Origin: Arcanobacterium buesumense
Lineage (GTDB): Bacteria; Actinomycetota; Actinomycetes; Actinomycetales; Actinomycetaceae
Direction: 5' to 3'
DNA: 64,000 nt
Assembly: GCF_012563545.1 (NCBI RefSeq)
Contig: NZ_CP050804.1
Span: 496,001 to 560,000 of the forward strand
A program made the position numbers and the translations under genes. Below, in pieces: positions 34,263 to 43,169 of this stretch. Under the pieces are notes generated by a model. It searched no databases. It saw nothing but the letters and a program-made list of their open reading frames with translations, and was not told where the DNA came from. The first letter of the stretch is position 1. Each line of letters starts with the position of its first letter.

Positions 34263-36809
34263 CTACGCATCTGCCTTTTGTGCGTGAGCAGCTCGTTGCG
34301 CATGTGCAAGTTCCTCAGAGAACAAACGTCGAGCAGCTGGAGCTACGTCTTCGTTATCTGCTAGCCATGCTTCGCCTAAGGCGACAATATCAACGCCTAA
34401 GTCTTGACGTCCAGTGAGCTTCGTTGGGAATGCTCCGCCAATGAAATTCGAAGCGATTTCAACAGTGCGGTTCTCCCATTGTGATTCGATAAGCGCAAAA
34501 TATTTGTCCACAAATGGAACGAGAAGCTCTGGAGCACCCAAAGTAAAACCATAGGCGGCGGCTCGTTGAATCGAATTGGGTACCACTCCGCCGGTGATTT
34601 CTTCCCAAGCAGCAATCTTAGCCTCTGGAGTAGAAATAGCTGCCCGGGCGCGTGCTGCGCTTGCTGCACCCGAGGCCGTATTGTCACGTTCAATACGTTC
34701 AGTCTCGATGTCTTCTGCCGTAACTCGATTGGCTTGAGCTAACCGAGTTAAAATAACCCAACGGAAATTTGCGTCAACGCTCAAACCAGCAGGAACATTA
34801 GTACCAGCAAGCCACCCCTCAACTCGATCAATTTGTTCATCAGTATGAGCCATAGACACTGCGGCCATGGATAGCTGCAACTGACGGTCGCTTTCTGGAG
34901 CCGCGTTAGCAGCTAGTTGTGCAAGTTGATTCCCAACTTGCGTCTGCAATTGCTCACGTTTAGCTGGCGCTGAGTACAAATTAACTGCCGTCGACAACTG
35001 ATTAATCAACGAACGTAGCACAGTGCCATGATCTTCAGTTTCTAGTGCACGCAATACAAGCTGCGCGTAATCAGATGCTGGCATCTCGCCGTCGCGCGTC
35101 ATATCCCAGGCAGAGAACAAGACGAGAGTACGTGGCAAACGATCGGTAAAGGCATTGATATTCTCGATCGCAAACGCCAACGATTCTTCATCAAGACGAA
35201 CCTTGGCATACGCCAAATCGCCATCGTTAATCAAAATTAACTGTGGACGTTCAATGCCGGAAAATGCTGGAACAACAGTGGTTTCGCCGTCGATATCTAA
35301 CTCGGTGTGCGCAACCCGAACAAGCTTACCGCTCTCATCGAGTGAATAACCGCCAACGCCAATTCGATGTGGACGCAATGATGCGCGTCCATCACTTGAC
35401 TGTTCAATAGCAAACTCGGAAATCGTTGAACCATTCATCGTCATACGCGGACGTAAAATATTAATCCCGGATTCTTGCAACCAGAGCTTTACCCACTCGG
35501 TTAGATCGCGGCCAGATGCCGCCGAGAGCTCAACCAACAAATCCTCGAGCGTCGCATTACTCCATGCCTTCTTCTTCAGGTATTTTGAGACTCCAGTGAA
35601 GAACGCATCACGGCCAACGTAAGCAACAAGCTGCTGGAAAACCGAGGCTCCCTTGCCATAGGTGATGCCATCAAAATTAACCTGAACATCTTCTAAATCA
35701 CGAATTTCAGCGGCAATTGGATGAGTCGAGGGCAATTGATCTTGCATCTGAGCCCACGACTTCTCCGAAGAATTAAACGTTACCCAGGCATCAGTCCAGC
35801 GGGTTGCTTCGGCAGTAGCTACATGCGAAGTGAACTCAGCAAACGACTCGTTAAGCCACAAGTCATTCCACCACTTCATCGTCACCAAATCCCCAAACCA
35901 CATATGGGCAAGCTCGTGAACTACCGTAATAGCGCGACGCTCAACTAGAGCCTCCGTTGGACGAGAGCGGAACACATAATCGTCTAGAATCGTCACACAG
36001 CCTGGGTGTTCCATTGCTCCCGCATTATATTCTGGTACAAAAATCTGATCGTACTTTCGGAATGGGTAGGGAACGTCCCATGCTTTTTCAAAGAAGTCCA
36101 TTGCCTGCTTAGTAATATCGATGATTTCTTGGCTATCTAAATATTCAGCAAGTGACTTGCGCGCATAGACGCCCATCGGAATTGTTCGGCCATCCATCGA
36201 TGGATGGGAATCCGTGGTGCCTTCATATGGTCCAGCAACAATACAAGTCAAATACGATGAGATACGTTCAGTAGGAGAGAACTCCCACGTAGCAAAACCA
36301 TCGCCGGCAGGCTTAGGCTGCGGGGTTGGTGAAACTGAGAAAACCTTCCAGTGCTCCGGGGCAGTGACAACAAACGTAAACTCCGCCTTGAGATCTGGTT
36401 GTTCAAAAACTGTGTACATCCGGCGCGAATCTGGCACTTCGAACTGCGAATAGAGGTAGACTTCCCCATCTGCCGGATCGATAGCCCGGTGTAAACCTTC
36501 ACCGGTATGAGAGAACTCACAGGTTGCGTCAACAAAAAGTTCGTTCTCTTCTTGCAGGTTTTCTAGCAAGATACGTGAATCAGAGTACGCTAAAGTTGGG
36601 ATTTCGATGCCATTAAGTACAATCTTTTCAACCGATTGAGCGATAAGGTCAATAAAAGTTGCCGTACCAGGAGTGGCACTAAACTTGGCCGTGGTCTGAG
36701 AACGGAACGTAGTATCGCCACGGAGATCCAATTCCACTCGGTAACTATGGGTGGTGATGAGCTCGGCACGTTGTGCGGCTTCGATGCGCGTAAGGTTTTG
36801 TCCTGGCAT
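34263..36809 (-). CDS. pepN: aminopeptidase N (M1 family)
   Basis: An 848-residue M1 metallopeptidase that removes N-terminal amino acids from peptides in the cytosol. The substrate motif GAMEN reads GAMEH here (residues 264-268). The zinc site is HELAH (298-302) with Glu321 in LNESFAEF. A C-terminal ERAP1-like helical domain follows from about residue 540. The start ATG is preceded by AAAGGA. The 214 bp before it hold TGTCACCCAAGGGTGTGACA, an imperfect dyad, and no gene. Confidence 0.95.
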   Translation of the reverse strand: MPGQNLTRIEAAQRAELITTHSYRVELDLRGDTTFRSQTTAKFSATPGTATFIDLIAQSVEKIVLNGIEIPTLAYSDSRILLENLQEENELFVDATCEFSHTGEGLHRAIDPADGEVYLYSQFEVPDSRRMYTVFEQPDLKAEFTFVVTAPEHWKVFSVSPTPQPKPAGDGFATWEFSPTERISSYLTCIVAGPYEGTTDSHPSMDGRTIPMGVYARKSLAEYLDSQEIIDITKQAMDFFEKAWDVPYPFRKYDQIFVPEYNAGAMEHPGCVTILDDYVFRSRPTEALVERRAITVVHELAHMWFGDLVTMKWWNDLWLNESFAEFTSHVATAEATRWTDAWVTFNSSEKSWAQMQDQLPSTHPIAAEIRDLEDVQVNFDGITYGKGASVFQQLVAYVGRDAFFTGVSKYLKKKAWSNATLEDLLVELSAASGRDLTEWVKLWLQESGINILRPRMTMNGSTISEFAIEQSSDGRASLRPHRIGVGGYSLDESGKLVRVAHTELDIDGETTVVPAFSGIERPQLILINDGDLAYAKVRLDEESLAFAIENINAFTDRLPRTLVLFSAWDMTRDGEMPASDYAQLVLRALETEDHGTVLRSLINQLSTAVNLYSAPAKREQLQTQVGNQLAQLAANAAPESDRQLQLSMAAVSMAHTDEQIDRVEGWLAGTNVPAGLSVDANFRWVILTRLAQANRVTAEDIETERIERDNTASGAASAARARAAISTPEAKIAAWEEITGGVVPNSIQRAAAYGFTLGAPELLVPFVDKYFALIESQWENRTVEIASNFIGGAFPTKLTGRQDLGVDIVALGEAWLADNEDVAPAARRLFSEELAHAQRAAHAQKADA

Positions 36810-37023
36810 GGATCGTCCTTTCGGTTGTGGGGTGGCGTAGTTGTCAGTGTGTCACCCAAGGGTGTGACAAAAAGTCACGAAACGATACTAGTTTACGCGC
36901 AGAAACGGGAAGATAACAGGGCGACGACGATAAAATCCAGTTTGTGGACCGGTAGAGCCGGTGTTGAGCCTTCTTAACGCATATGTCGAGGGTTATGTAT
37001 CCGTTGGATAATGATGGAACAGC

Positions 37024-37713
37024 TTAGCTGACAAACCGAGCATGAGGCGCATGCTGAATCATGTTCTCGATAGCTGGGTGTATGAAATGTCCATCATCAG
37101 ATTGCGGTTCGCCAGCAGCTTGAGCATAGGCGTATAAAAATTTAGTAAGGGGAGTACCAATATCGACTGATTCAGGTGCGGCATGAGCCAAGGCACGTGC
37201 GCCGATGCCGTACAAAAGCATCCCGGGGAGAACCTCTTGAGATAGATCTTCACGGGGCATTGCAAATGGGATATCAATCCGGCGTGCTCCAGCATGTTCA
37301 TAAAAGCGAAGGCGTGCTGTCGGGTTGCCGTAGTTACTGACATGGGTATGGATCTGTGGATCCTCAACTTCGAGCAAAATGAGCAAAGGATCGTAGCGCT
37401 GAGTCAATACGCGTACGGTTTCGTGCAATAAACGTGAGCCAATTCCACCACCGCGGCCAGCTTGACCAACCGCCAGCCAAGCTATGAGAATGACTTCTGT
37501 GCCCGCATCTGACTGTCCGGTAAAGTCCGAGATGCTCAAGGAAACGGCCACCGGTTGATGATGGATAAAAGTGGCTAATGGGAAGATGATTCCGTCATCG
37601 AACATTGCCATGAACCCCGAGCTTTCCGGTCGTTCACTGGCCGGAAAGCTCGGGATCAGGATATTGTCAATGATCTGGATAAACTCATCCCGGGTAGGGA
37701 TTCGAATTTCCAT
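37024..37713 (-). CDS. GNAT family N-acetyltransferase
   Basis: A 229-residue protein with a GNAT core: EVILIAWLAVGQAGRGGGIGSRLLHETV contains the acetyl-CoA loop (Q/R-x-x-G-x-G/A form, about residues 87-97), followed by RYDPLLILLEVEDP and NPTARLRFYEHAGAR. The substrate is unknown. It begins 2 bp after the M13 peptidase stop codon and must be translated from the same mRNA. Confidence 0.82.
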   Translation of the reverse strand: MEIRIPTRDEFIQIIDNILIPSFPASERPESSGFMAMFDDGIIFPLATFIHHQPVAVSLSISDFTGQSDAGTEVILIAWLAVGQAGRGGGIGSRLLHETVRVLTQRYDPLLILLEVEDPQIHTHVSNYGNPTARLRFYEHAGARRIDIPFAMPREDLSQEVLPGMLLYGIGARALAHAAPESVDIGTPLTKFLYAYAQAAGEPQSDDGHFIHPAIENMIQHAPHARFVS

Positions 37714-37715
37714 TA

Positions 37716-39716
37716 TTACCAGATCCGGACTCGTTCTTCTGGAGCTAAGTAGAGAGCATCGCCGGGTTGGACATTAAACGCTTCGGCAAATGCATCCACA
37801 TTCTTCACCACACCGTTACACCGGAATTCTGATGGCGAGTGTGGATCTGTCGCTACTCGCTGAATCATCAGCTCATCACGGCGTACCTCTTGCCAAATAC
37901 GAGCATAGGAGAGAAGGACTCGTTGGATGCCACTGAATCCTGCCAAGACTGGGGCTTCGTGACTTGAAGCCAAACCTGCGCGACGGCAAGCAATATCATA
38001 GGCTTTCAACCCGATCGTTAACCCGCCCAAGTCTCCAATGTTTTCCCCTAAAGTCAATTCACCATTAACATGGTGTGGTGAATCTGCCGGGAATTGTGCT
38101 GGTACATAGGCGGAATACTGATCAACGAGTGCTTTGGTTCGTTTCGTGAATTCAGTGAGATCGGTGTCAGTCCACCAGTTATTGAGCCGGCCACTGCCGT
38201 CATACTTTGAGCCTTGGTCATCAAATCCGTGCCCGATTTCATGACCAATTACTGCGCCAATTCCGCCGTAATTCCAGGCTGGATCAGCTTCGGCGTCGAA
38301 GAATGGCGGCTGTAAAATTGCTGCTGGGAAGACAATTTCATTCATTACTGGGTTGTAGTATGCGTTAACTGTTTGAGGGGTCATATGCCACTCGTCACGG
38401 TCTACTGGCTTGCCAAGGCGAGCGATATTATCCGTAAACTCAAACTTAGAAATAGCTCGAATATTGCCCAGTAAATCATTGTCTGAAATATCTAGTGCAG
38501 AGTAGTCTTTCCATTTGACCGGGTAGCCAATCTTTGGGCTGAAAGAGGCGAGCTTTTCAAGGGCGCGCTCGCGTGTTTCATCAGTCATCCAGTCCAAGCT
38601 GGTAATAGATTCACGGTAGGCGGCGAGCAGATCCTCAACGAGCTGCTCCATTTTTTCCTTGTGCTCTGGTGGGAAGTGTTTGGCGATGTAGATTTTTCCA
38701 ACAGCTTCGCCCATGCCGCCGTTAACTAAGACGACGGCGCGTTTCCACCTATCGCGTTGTACTTCTTGACCCGAAAGTACTCTTCCATAGAAACCGAAGT
38801 TTGCAGTGGAAATATCTTCTGATAGGTAAGGGGCACGAGCGAGGATAAGATGCCAGCGCATATAGGTACGGAGAGTATCGACGTCGAAGCTGTCCCATAC
38901 TTCGCCTAGACCAGTAAACGATCGTGGTGTCATACATAAGATTTCTGGTGCATTTTCGGCTGTGATACCCAGTGCTGTCAGAATCGCTTTCATGTTGAAA
39001 TGACCCGTGAGCTCGGTAAACTCGTGGTAGCTCATGACATTGTTGGTTGCCTCGGCGTCTCGCGATTCGACAACAGTGAAATGGTGAGAGGCAATGGCGG
39101 TTTCTACCGCCAGAATCTTTATCGCTGCTTCTTTAGCTGCAACATCATTGACACCGGCTGCAAGCGAGTAAAGAGTGGGAATAAATTGCTTGTATGCCTC
39201 TAAAATTGGGGCATATTCTTCCGAGTGGTATAAGGCTTCGTCTGGTAGTCCGATACCTGATTGGTAAGCCCAAGGAATGTAGCGTTCCGGATTATTACGA
39301 TCAGCGTCAACATCAATTCCAAACGGACCACCGACTCCAGTGGAATACAATCGTGCGATAGCTAATTCCAGATCTGCTTTAGTGGTAGCTGAATCAAGTA
39401 GATTGAGTTCGGGTTCCAGCGGTGTTGCGCCTAGACCGTTGATCACACTTTCGTTCATAAACGAGTTATAGAGCGCGCCAATTTTTGCTGCGTTCGGATC
39501 ACTAGACCCTGATTGTGCAAGTTCAGTAATAATTGTGCGGACATCTTCTTCAGCTTGATTACGCAGATCGATAAATGATCCGGCAGAAGCTTGGTCAGCA
39601 GGGATCTGGGTTGACTCGATCCATGTTCCATTCACAAAACGGAAAAGATCATCTTGTGGGCGCACCGAAGCGTTCAGTGCATCGGTTACTTGTTGTGTTG
39701 TGCTATCAATATTCAT
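37716..39716 (-). CDS. pepO: M13 family zinc endopeptidase (PepO/neprilysin type)
   Basis: A 666-residue M13 peptidase. The zinc site is HEIGH (residues 492-496) with the downstream GENIGDLGG glutamate and the substrate motif NAYYNP (451-456). A C-terminal DALYLAPEERVRIW is typical. It has no signal peptide or membrane anchor, so it should be a cytoplasmic oligopeptidase. Its start is only 36 bp from the divergent rpiB start. Confidence 0.93.
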   Translation of the reverse strand: MNIDSTTQQVTDALNASVRPQDDLFRFVNGTWIESTQIPADQASAGSFIDLRNQAEEDVRTIITELAQSGSSDPNAAKIGALYNSFMNESVINGLGATPLEPELNLLDSATTKADLELAIARLYSTGVGGPFGIDVDADRNNPERYIPWAYQSGIGLPDEALYHSEEYAPILEAYKQFIPTLYSLAAGVNDVAAKEAAIKILAVETAIASHHFTVVESRDAEATNNVMSYHEFTELTGHFNMKAILTALGITAENAPEILCMTPRSFTGLGEVWDSFDVDTLRTYMRWHLILARAPYLSEDISTANFGFYGRVLSGQEVQRDRWKRAVVLVNGGMGEAVGKIYIAKHFPPEHKEKMEQLVEDLLAAYRESITSLDWMTDETRERALEKLASFSPKIGYPVKWKDYSALDISDNDLLGNIRAISKFEFTDNIARLGKPVDRDEWHMTPQTVNAYYNPVMNEIVFPAAILQPPFFDAEADPAWNYGGIGAVIGHEIGHGFDDQGSKYDGSGRLNNWWTDTDLTEFTKRTKALVDQYSAYVPAQFPADSPHHVNGELTLGENIGDLGGLTIGLKAYDIACRRAGLASSHEAPVLAGFSGIQRVLLSYARIWQEVRRDELMIQRVATDPHSPSEFRCNGVVKNVDAFAEAFNVQPGDALYLAPEERVRIW

Positions 39717-39739
39717 GGAATAAGCCTACCGGATGTGGG

Positions 39740-39752
39740 TAAAATAAGATAC
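39740..39752 (+). promoter_or_regulatory. candidate -10 element of leaderless rpiB
   Basis: TAAAAT at 39740-39745 lies seven bases before the rpiB ATG, and there is no Shine-Dalgarno. On the opposite strand TAGGCT lies six bases before the peptidase ATG. Both divergent genes may be leaderless, with overlapping promoters in 36 bp. Confidence 0.4.
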
Positions 39753-40196
39753 ATGCGAATACATATTGCGGCAGATCATGCCGGTTTTGAATTGAAAGCC
39801 CATCTTATTGAGCATCTACGTGGTCAAGGACATGAAGTTACTGATCATGGATACAAAACGTATGACAAAATGGATGCCTATCCACCAGTGTGTTTTGCAG
39901 CTGGAGAAGCAGTAGTAGCTGATCCTGGTTCGTTAGGAATCGTTATTGGCGGTTCCGGTAATGGCGAACAAATGGCAGCGAATAAAGTCTCCGGAGTGCG
40001 TGCAGCTCTGGTGTGGAACGAAGAAATCGCTACCCTTGCACGTGAGCATAACAATTCGAATGTTATTTCGATTGGTGCACGCCAGCATTCCATTGAGGAA
40101 GCAACGCGATTCGTTGATATTTTCTTGGCAACTGGCTACGATCCAGAATCTCGCCACCAATCACGCATTGACATGATGAGTGACTACGAAAAGTAA
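39753..40196 (+). CDS. rpiB: ribose-5-phosphate isomerase B
   Basis: A 147-residue RpiB/LacA-family isomerase linking ribose 5-phosphate and ribulose 5-phosphate. ADHAGFELKAHL, TYDKMDAYPPVCFAAG and GGSGNGEQMAANKV are characteristic. The Glu in GNGEQ replaces the catalytic Cys of E. coli RpiB, as in the mycobacterial type. The start at 39753 is chosen because homology begins at MRIHIAADHAGF; earlier in-frame starts lie inside the divergent gene. Confidence 0.95.
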   Translation: MRIHIAADHAGFELKAHLIEHLRGQGHEVTDHGYKTYDKMDAYPPVCFAAGEAVVADPGSLGIVIGGSGNGEQMAANKVSGVRAALVWNEEIATLAREHNNSNVISIGARQHSIEEATRFVDIFLATGYDPESRHQSRIDMMSDYEK

Positions 40197-40223
40197 CTGG
40201 TTACAGTACTGGCCTTTATAGCG

Positions 40224-40261
40224 ATAGTGCAGCGCCCCTAAATGATCGGGCGCTGCACTAT
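40224..40261. terminator. terminator between convergent rpiB and cysE
   Basis: ATAGTGCAGCGCCC and complement (14-base arms) with a ten-base loop, 28 bp after the rpiB stop codon and 26 bp beyond the cysE stop. Confidence 0.85.
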
Positions 40262-40286
40262 TTGCATAAGAATTATGTGGTGCAGT

Positions 40287-40871
40287 TTAAATCCATATCG
40301 CAGGATCAAGGTGCTCACTGACTGCCGTATTATTACGTGCTGGCCGATTTTTGGCAGGTACACCAACAGCAGTGTTTCCAGCTGGTACGTCTTTAACAAC
40401 AACAGCGTTAGCTCCTACGGCCACATCATTGCCAATAGTGATTGGACCGAGAACTTTTGCTCCCGAGCCGATGACTACACGATCGCCAACGGTAGGGTGG
40501 CGTTTCCCTTCAGACATGGACACTCCGCCCAACGTGGTGCCATGGAAAATAACCACATCGTCTCCGACTTCTGCTGTTTCGCCGATAACAACACCCATTC
40601 CATGATCAATGAATAACCGTCTGCCGAGTTCAGCTCCGGGATGGATTTCGATACCGGTGAAGGCGCGTACACCTTGGGCTAGAATACGTGCAGGTGTTTT
40701 CAGCCTTTGATGTCCCCACATACGGTGTGCTATGCGATATCCCCATACTGCATGAACGCCAGGATAAGCGAGAAAGACTTCAAGAAGATTGCGAGCAGCC
40801 GGATCACGGTTGATCACGGTTTGCATATCCTCTTTCATCTGTTTAAAGAGGCCTAGGTGTTGATCGTGCAT
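40287..40871 (-). CDS. cysE: serine O-acetyltransferase
   Basis: A 194-residue left-handed beta-helix transferase that acetylates L-serine for cysteine synthesis. The N-terminal helical part includes [19 protein letters not shown]. The hexapeptide repeats contain [20 protein letters not shown] (catalytic His and Asp), [10 protein letters not shown] and [11 protein letters not shown]. Start ATG 40871 lies 8 bp beyond the cysK stop codon; an in-frame TTG at 40931 would overlap cysK and is not needed. It lacks the C-terminal Ile used by enteric CysE to bind CysK, but it does end in AIWI. Confidence 0.93.
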   Translation of the reverse strand: MHDQHLGLFKQMKEDMQTVINRDPAARNLLEVFLAYPGVHAVWGYRIAHRMWGHQRLKTPARILAQGVRAFTGIEIHPGAELGRRLFIDHGMGVVIGETAEVGDDVVIFHGTTLGGVSMSEGKRHPTVGDRVVIGSGAKVLGPITIGNDVAVGANAVVVKDVPAGNTAVGVPAKNRPARNNTAVSEHLDPAIWI

Positions 40872-40881
40872 GAGGTTCCGT

Positions 40882-41808
40882 TCAGTCAGCGAGTCCAGCG
40901 AACAATGGTGTGGAAACGTAGCGTTCGCCAAAATCAGGAATGATCACGACGATAGTTTTGCCAGCATTTTCTGGCAGAGCTGCTACACGATGTGCAGCTG
41001 CAAGTGCAGCACCGGAGGAAATGCCTACTAAGAGCCCTTCTTCATGGGCGGCTCGGCGGGCAAATTCTAGGGATTCATCGGTCGTGATAGCTATGACGTC
41101 ATCGTATAATTCCGTATCGAGTACTTCTGGAACAAAATTTGCGCCGATTCCTTGGATGCCGTGTGGGCCTGCTTTTCCTTCGGAAAGAAGTGGAGATTCT
41201 GCCGGCTCAACAGCGATGATGCGTAGTTGTGGATTACGTTCTTTGAGGTAACGCCCAGTACCCGTTAGTGTGCCGCCAGTACCAATCCCGGCAATGAAAA
41301 TATCGACGTTTCCGTCAAGGTCATTCCAAATCTCTGGGCCAGTAGTAGCGTAATGCTTTTCTGGGTTTGCCACATTGGAGAACTGTGAGGCTTTAATCGC
41401 TCCGGGAGTTTGTTCAACAAGTTCTCGAGCTTTCTCTACTGCGCCGCGCATACCTTCTTCTTTGGGTGTCAAAATGAGTTCGGCGCCAAATCCGCGTAAG
41501 AGCGCGCGCCGTTCTTTTGACATAGATTCAGGCATGGTCAAAATGACTTTGTATCCACGAGCAGCTCCAACCCAGGCCAGAGCAATGCCAGTGTTTCCGG
41601 ATGTAGCTTCAATGATCGTGCCACCAGGTTTGAGTGCACCAGAAGCTTCCGCAGCGTCAACAATAGCGACGCCGATACGATCTTTAACTGAGTTGGCAGG
41701 GTTGAAGAATTCGAGTTTTGCGGCCACTGTTGCATTGGTTCCAGCAATTTTGTTGAGGCGGACAAGTGGGGTATTCCCAATAAGTTCAGTGGCATTGTTG
41801 TATAACAT
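40882..41808 (-). CDS. cysK: cysteine synthase A (O-acetylserine sulfhydrylase)
   Basis: A 308-residue PLP enzyme that makes cysteine from O-acetylserine and sulfide. The PLP lysine lies in [11 protein letters not shown] (about residue 42), the substrate loop is [10 protein letters not shown], the phosphate loop is [10 protein letters not shown], and [10 protein letters not shown] follows. AGGAAA precedes the ATG. It is the first structural gene after a 22-codon leader, with cysE downstream. Confidence 0.96.
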   Translation of the reverse strand: MLYNNATELIGNTPLVRLNKIAGTNATVAAKLEFFNPANSVKDRIGVAIVDAAEASGALKPGGTIIEATSGNTGIALAWVGAARGYKVILTMPESMSKERRALLRGFGAELILTPKEEGMRGAVEKARELVEQTPGAIKASQFSNVANPEKHYATTGPEIWNDLDGNVDIFIAGIGTGGTLTGTGRYLKERNPQLRIIAVEPAESPLLSEGKAGPHGIQGIGANFVPEVLDTELYDDVIAITTDESLEFARRAAHEEGLLVGISSGAALAAAHRVAALPENAGKTIVVIIPDFGERYVSTPLFAGLAD

Positions 41809-41881
41809 GTTATTTCCTATCTGAGATTTGAGCGATTATAACGGATGATGAGCGGTGAGCGCCAAGCATGCATATGCACAG

Positions 41882-41947
41882 CTAGAGCCTGACGCTCCTC
41901 AGACAGGTACATGAAAACACGGTGGGGAACGCGATGATCTTGGTCAT
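41882..41947 (-). CDS. cysteine-codon leader peptide upstream of cysK
   Basis: A 21-residue ORF, MTKIIAFPTVFSCTCLRSVR plus Leu, with two cysteine codons (TGT ACC TGT) in its second half. It has a strong ribosome site, AAGGAG, seven bases before the ATG, and stops 73 bases before the cysK start. A short dyad GAGC-GTCAG-GCTC overlaps its last codons, and a second GGCGCTC downstream could pair with GAGCGTC. This resembles cysteine-responsive leader-peptide attenuation known in actinobacteria. Function is inferred from position and content. Confidence 0.6.
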   Translation of the reverse strand: MTKIIAFPTVFSCTCLRSVRL

Positions 41948-42052
41948 GAGAGTTCTCCTTTCCGTTACATGTTATTGAAAAATAAACATATTTAGTCTAC
42001 GTCCGTAGGGGAAAATAATCCAACTTCTGATATGTTTTTCGCCCACAGCGTG

Positions 42053-42706
42053 CTAACCCTGGAAGATCCCAGCGGGCTCGTCAGTAATTGTAACGCCATC
42101 GGCAACGGGTTGTCCTTGCCCACGAGTTAATTCTGAAACAAAGACGACGAAGGCAGCTTCGTCGTCAACAGCAATCCGAAACGTTACTCCCTCGGCTTCA
42201 TAGTGAGTATCAAGGACATCGTAACCACGTGCGCGGGCGTCGGCGTCAAATTTCCCCGCACTATCATGGGGCAACGTCAAACGAAATACGGAACGGATAA
42301 CTGGAGATACCATCGGTGCTCCTACCAGAGCATGCCTAACTGAATCAGAATATGCCCGAACCAACCCACCAGTACCGAGAAGAGTTCCGCCAAAATAACG
42401 GACGACGACGGCAGCGATATCGGTTAAGTGCGATCCGACTAAGACGTCGAGCATCGGGCGGCCGGCAGTGCCGGAAGGCTCACCATCGTCGGAGGAATGA
42501 TTGACAGGTTGGGCATGCGGGATATTGACGCTAAAGGCGCTACAGTGATGGCGAGCATCAGGAAATTCAGCACGTGCATCCGCTACGAGCTGGCGGGCTT
42601 CTTCGGGGGTATCAACCCGTCGAATTATTGTGATAAAACGCGAGCGCTTGATCTCTAATTCGGAACGTATTTCGGTCCCGGAAGGTAATCGGAGTAAAGT
42701 AGTCAT
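42053..42706 (-). CDS. yigZ: IMPACT/YigZ family protein
   Basis: A 217-residue UPF0029 protein. The N-terminal IMPACT domain has SRFITIIRRVDTPEEARQ, HHCSAFSV, SSDDGEPSGTAGRPML and VVVRYFGGTLLGTGGLVRAY. A C-terminal YigZ/EF-G-V-like domain follows. Relatives bind nucleic acid or ribosomes; the precise role is unknown. The start at 42706 begins MTTLLRLPSG. TACACT lies eight bases upstream and no Shine-Dalgarno is seen, so the mRNA may be leaderless. Confidence 0.9.
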   Translation of the reverse strand: MTTLLRLPSGTEIRSELEIKRSRFITIIRRVDTPEEARQLVADARAEFPDARHHCSAFSVNIPHAQPVNHSSDDGEPSGTAGRPMLDVLVGSHLTDIAAVVVRYFGGTLLGTGGLVRAYSDSVRHALVGAPMVSPVIRSVFRLTLPHDSAGKFDADARARGYDVLDTHYEAEGVTFRIAVDDEAAFVVFVSELTRGQGQPVADGVTITDEPAGIFQG

Positions 42707-42808
42707 CGGTATTAAGTGTACCAAGAGCGTGGTCCAGTGGTTCTGCGCACAAAAACCCATAGTTTGATGATGATTCTTCTCAGAACATGCTAAAGTAATT
42801 GCTTGTCT

Positions 42809-42844
42809 GCTTGGATAACCAAGCTTGCTTGGTAAGAGCCAAGC
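42809..42844 (+). promoter_or_regulatory. twin identical hairpins in the rpmF leader
   Basis: GCTTGG-ATAA-CCAAGC (42809-42824) and GCTTGG-TAAGAG-CCAAGC (42827-42844) have the same stem. Either GCTTGG can pair with either CCAAGC, so two exclusive folds are possible. They lie 34 bases before the L32 start. An autoregulatory ribosomal-protein site is one possibility. Confidence 0.45.
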
Positions 42845-42877
42845 ACATTGATCGTAATGAAAGGAGCGGTTGGACTC

Positions 42878-43042
42878 ATGGCAGTACCTAAGCGCAAGAT
42901 GTCCCGTAGCAACACCCGCTCTCGCCGCTCCCAGTGGAAGGCTGAGCTCACCGAGCTTCAGACCGTCAAGTTCGCCGGTGGCCGCGAGGTGCGTATCCCG
43001 CGCCGTTTGGCAAAGGCCGCACAAAAGGGTTTGCTTGACTAA
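42878..43042 (+). CDS. rpmF: 50S ribosomal protein L32, zinc-free type
   Basis: A 54-residue ribosomal protein starting [20 protein letters not shown], the actinobacterial L32 sequence. It has no cysteines, so it is the C- (zinc-independent) form. The C-terminus [19 protein letters not shown] is typical. AAGGAG lies 11 bases before the ATG, a long spacing. Confidence 0.95.
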   Translation: MAVPKRKMSRSNTRSRRSQWKAELTELQTVKFAGGREVRIPRRLAKAAQKGLLD

Positions 43043-43050
43043 TATAAGCT

Positions 43051-43092
43051 AATAAGAATGGCTCCGACGGTAACGTCGGAGCCATTCTTATT
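43051..43092 (+). terminator. intrinsic terminator of rpmF
   Basis: AATAAGAATGGCTCCGACG-GTAA-complement with 19-base arms, then TTCTTTAT, starting eight bases after the stop codon. Confidence 0.9.
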
Positions 43093-43169
43093 TTCTTTAT
43101 TGAATAGGGTATGGGGTGAAAATAGCGTAAAATGGTGGCAGATTTGTGCATACAATTTAAGGAGATCAC

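Noticed and set aside
42707-43024. N-terminal extension of the yigZ frame
   Set aside because: The extension is antisense to rpmF and its leader. Homology starts at MTTLLRLPSG (42706).
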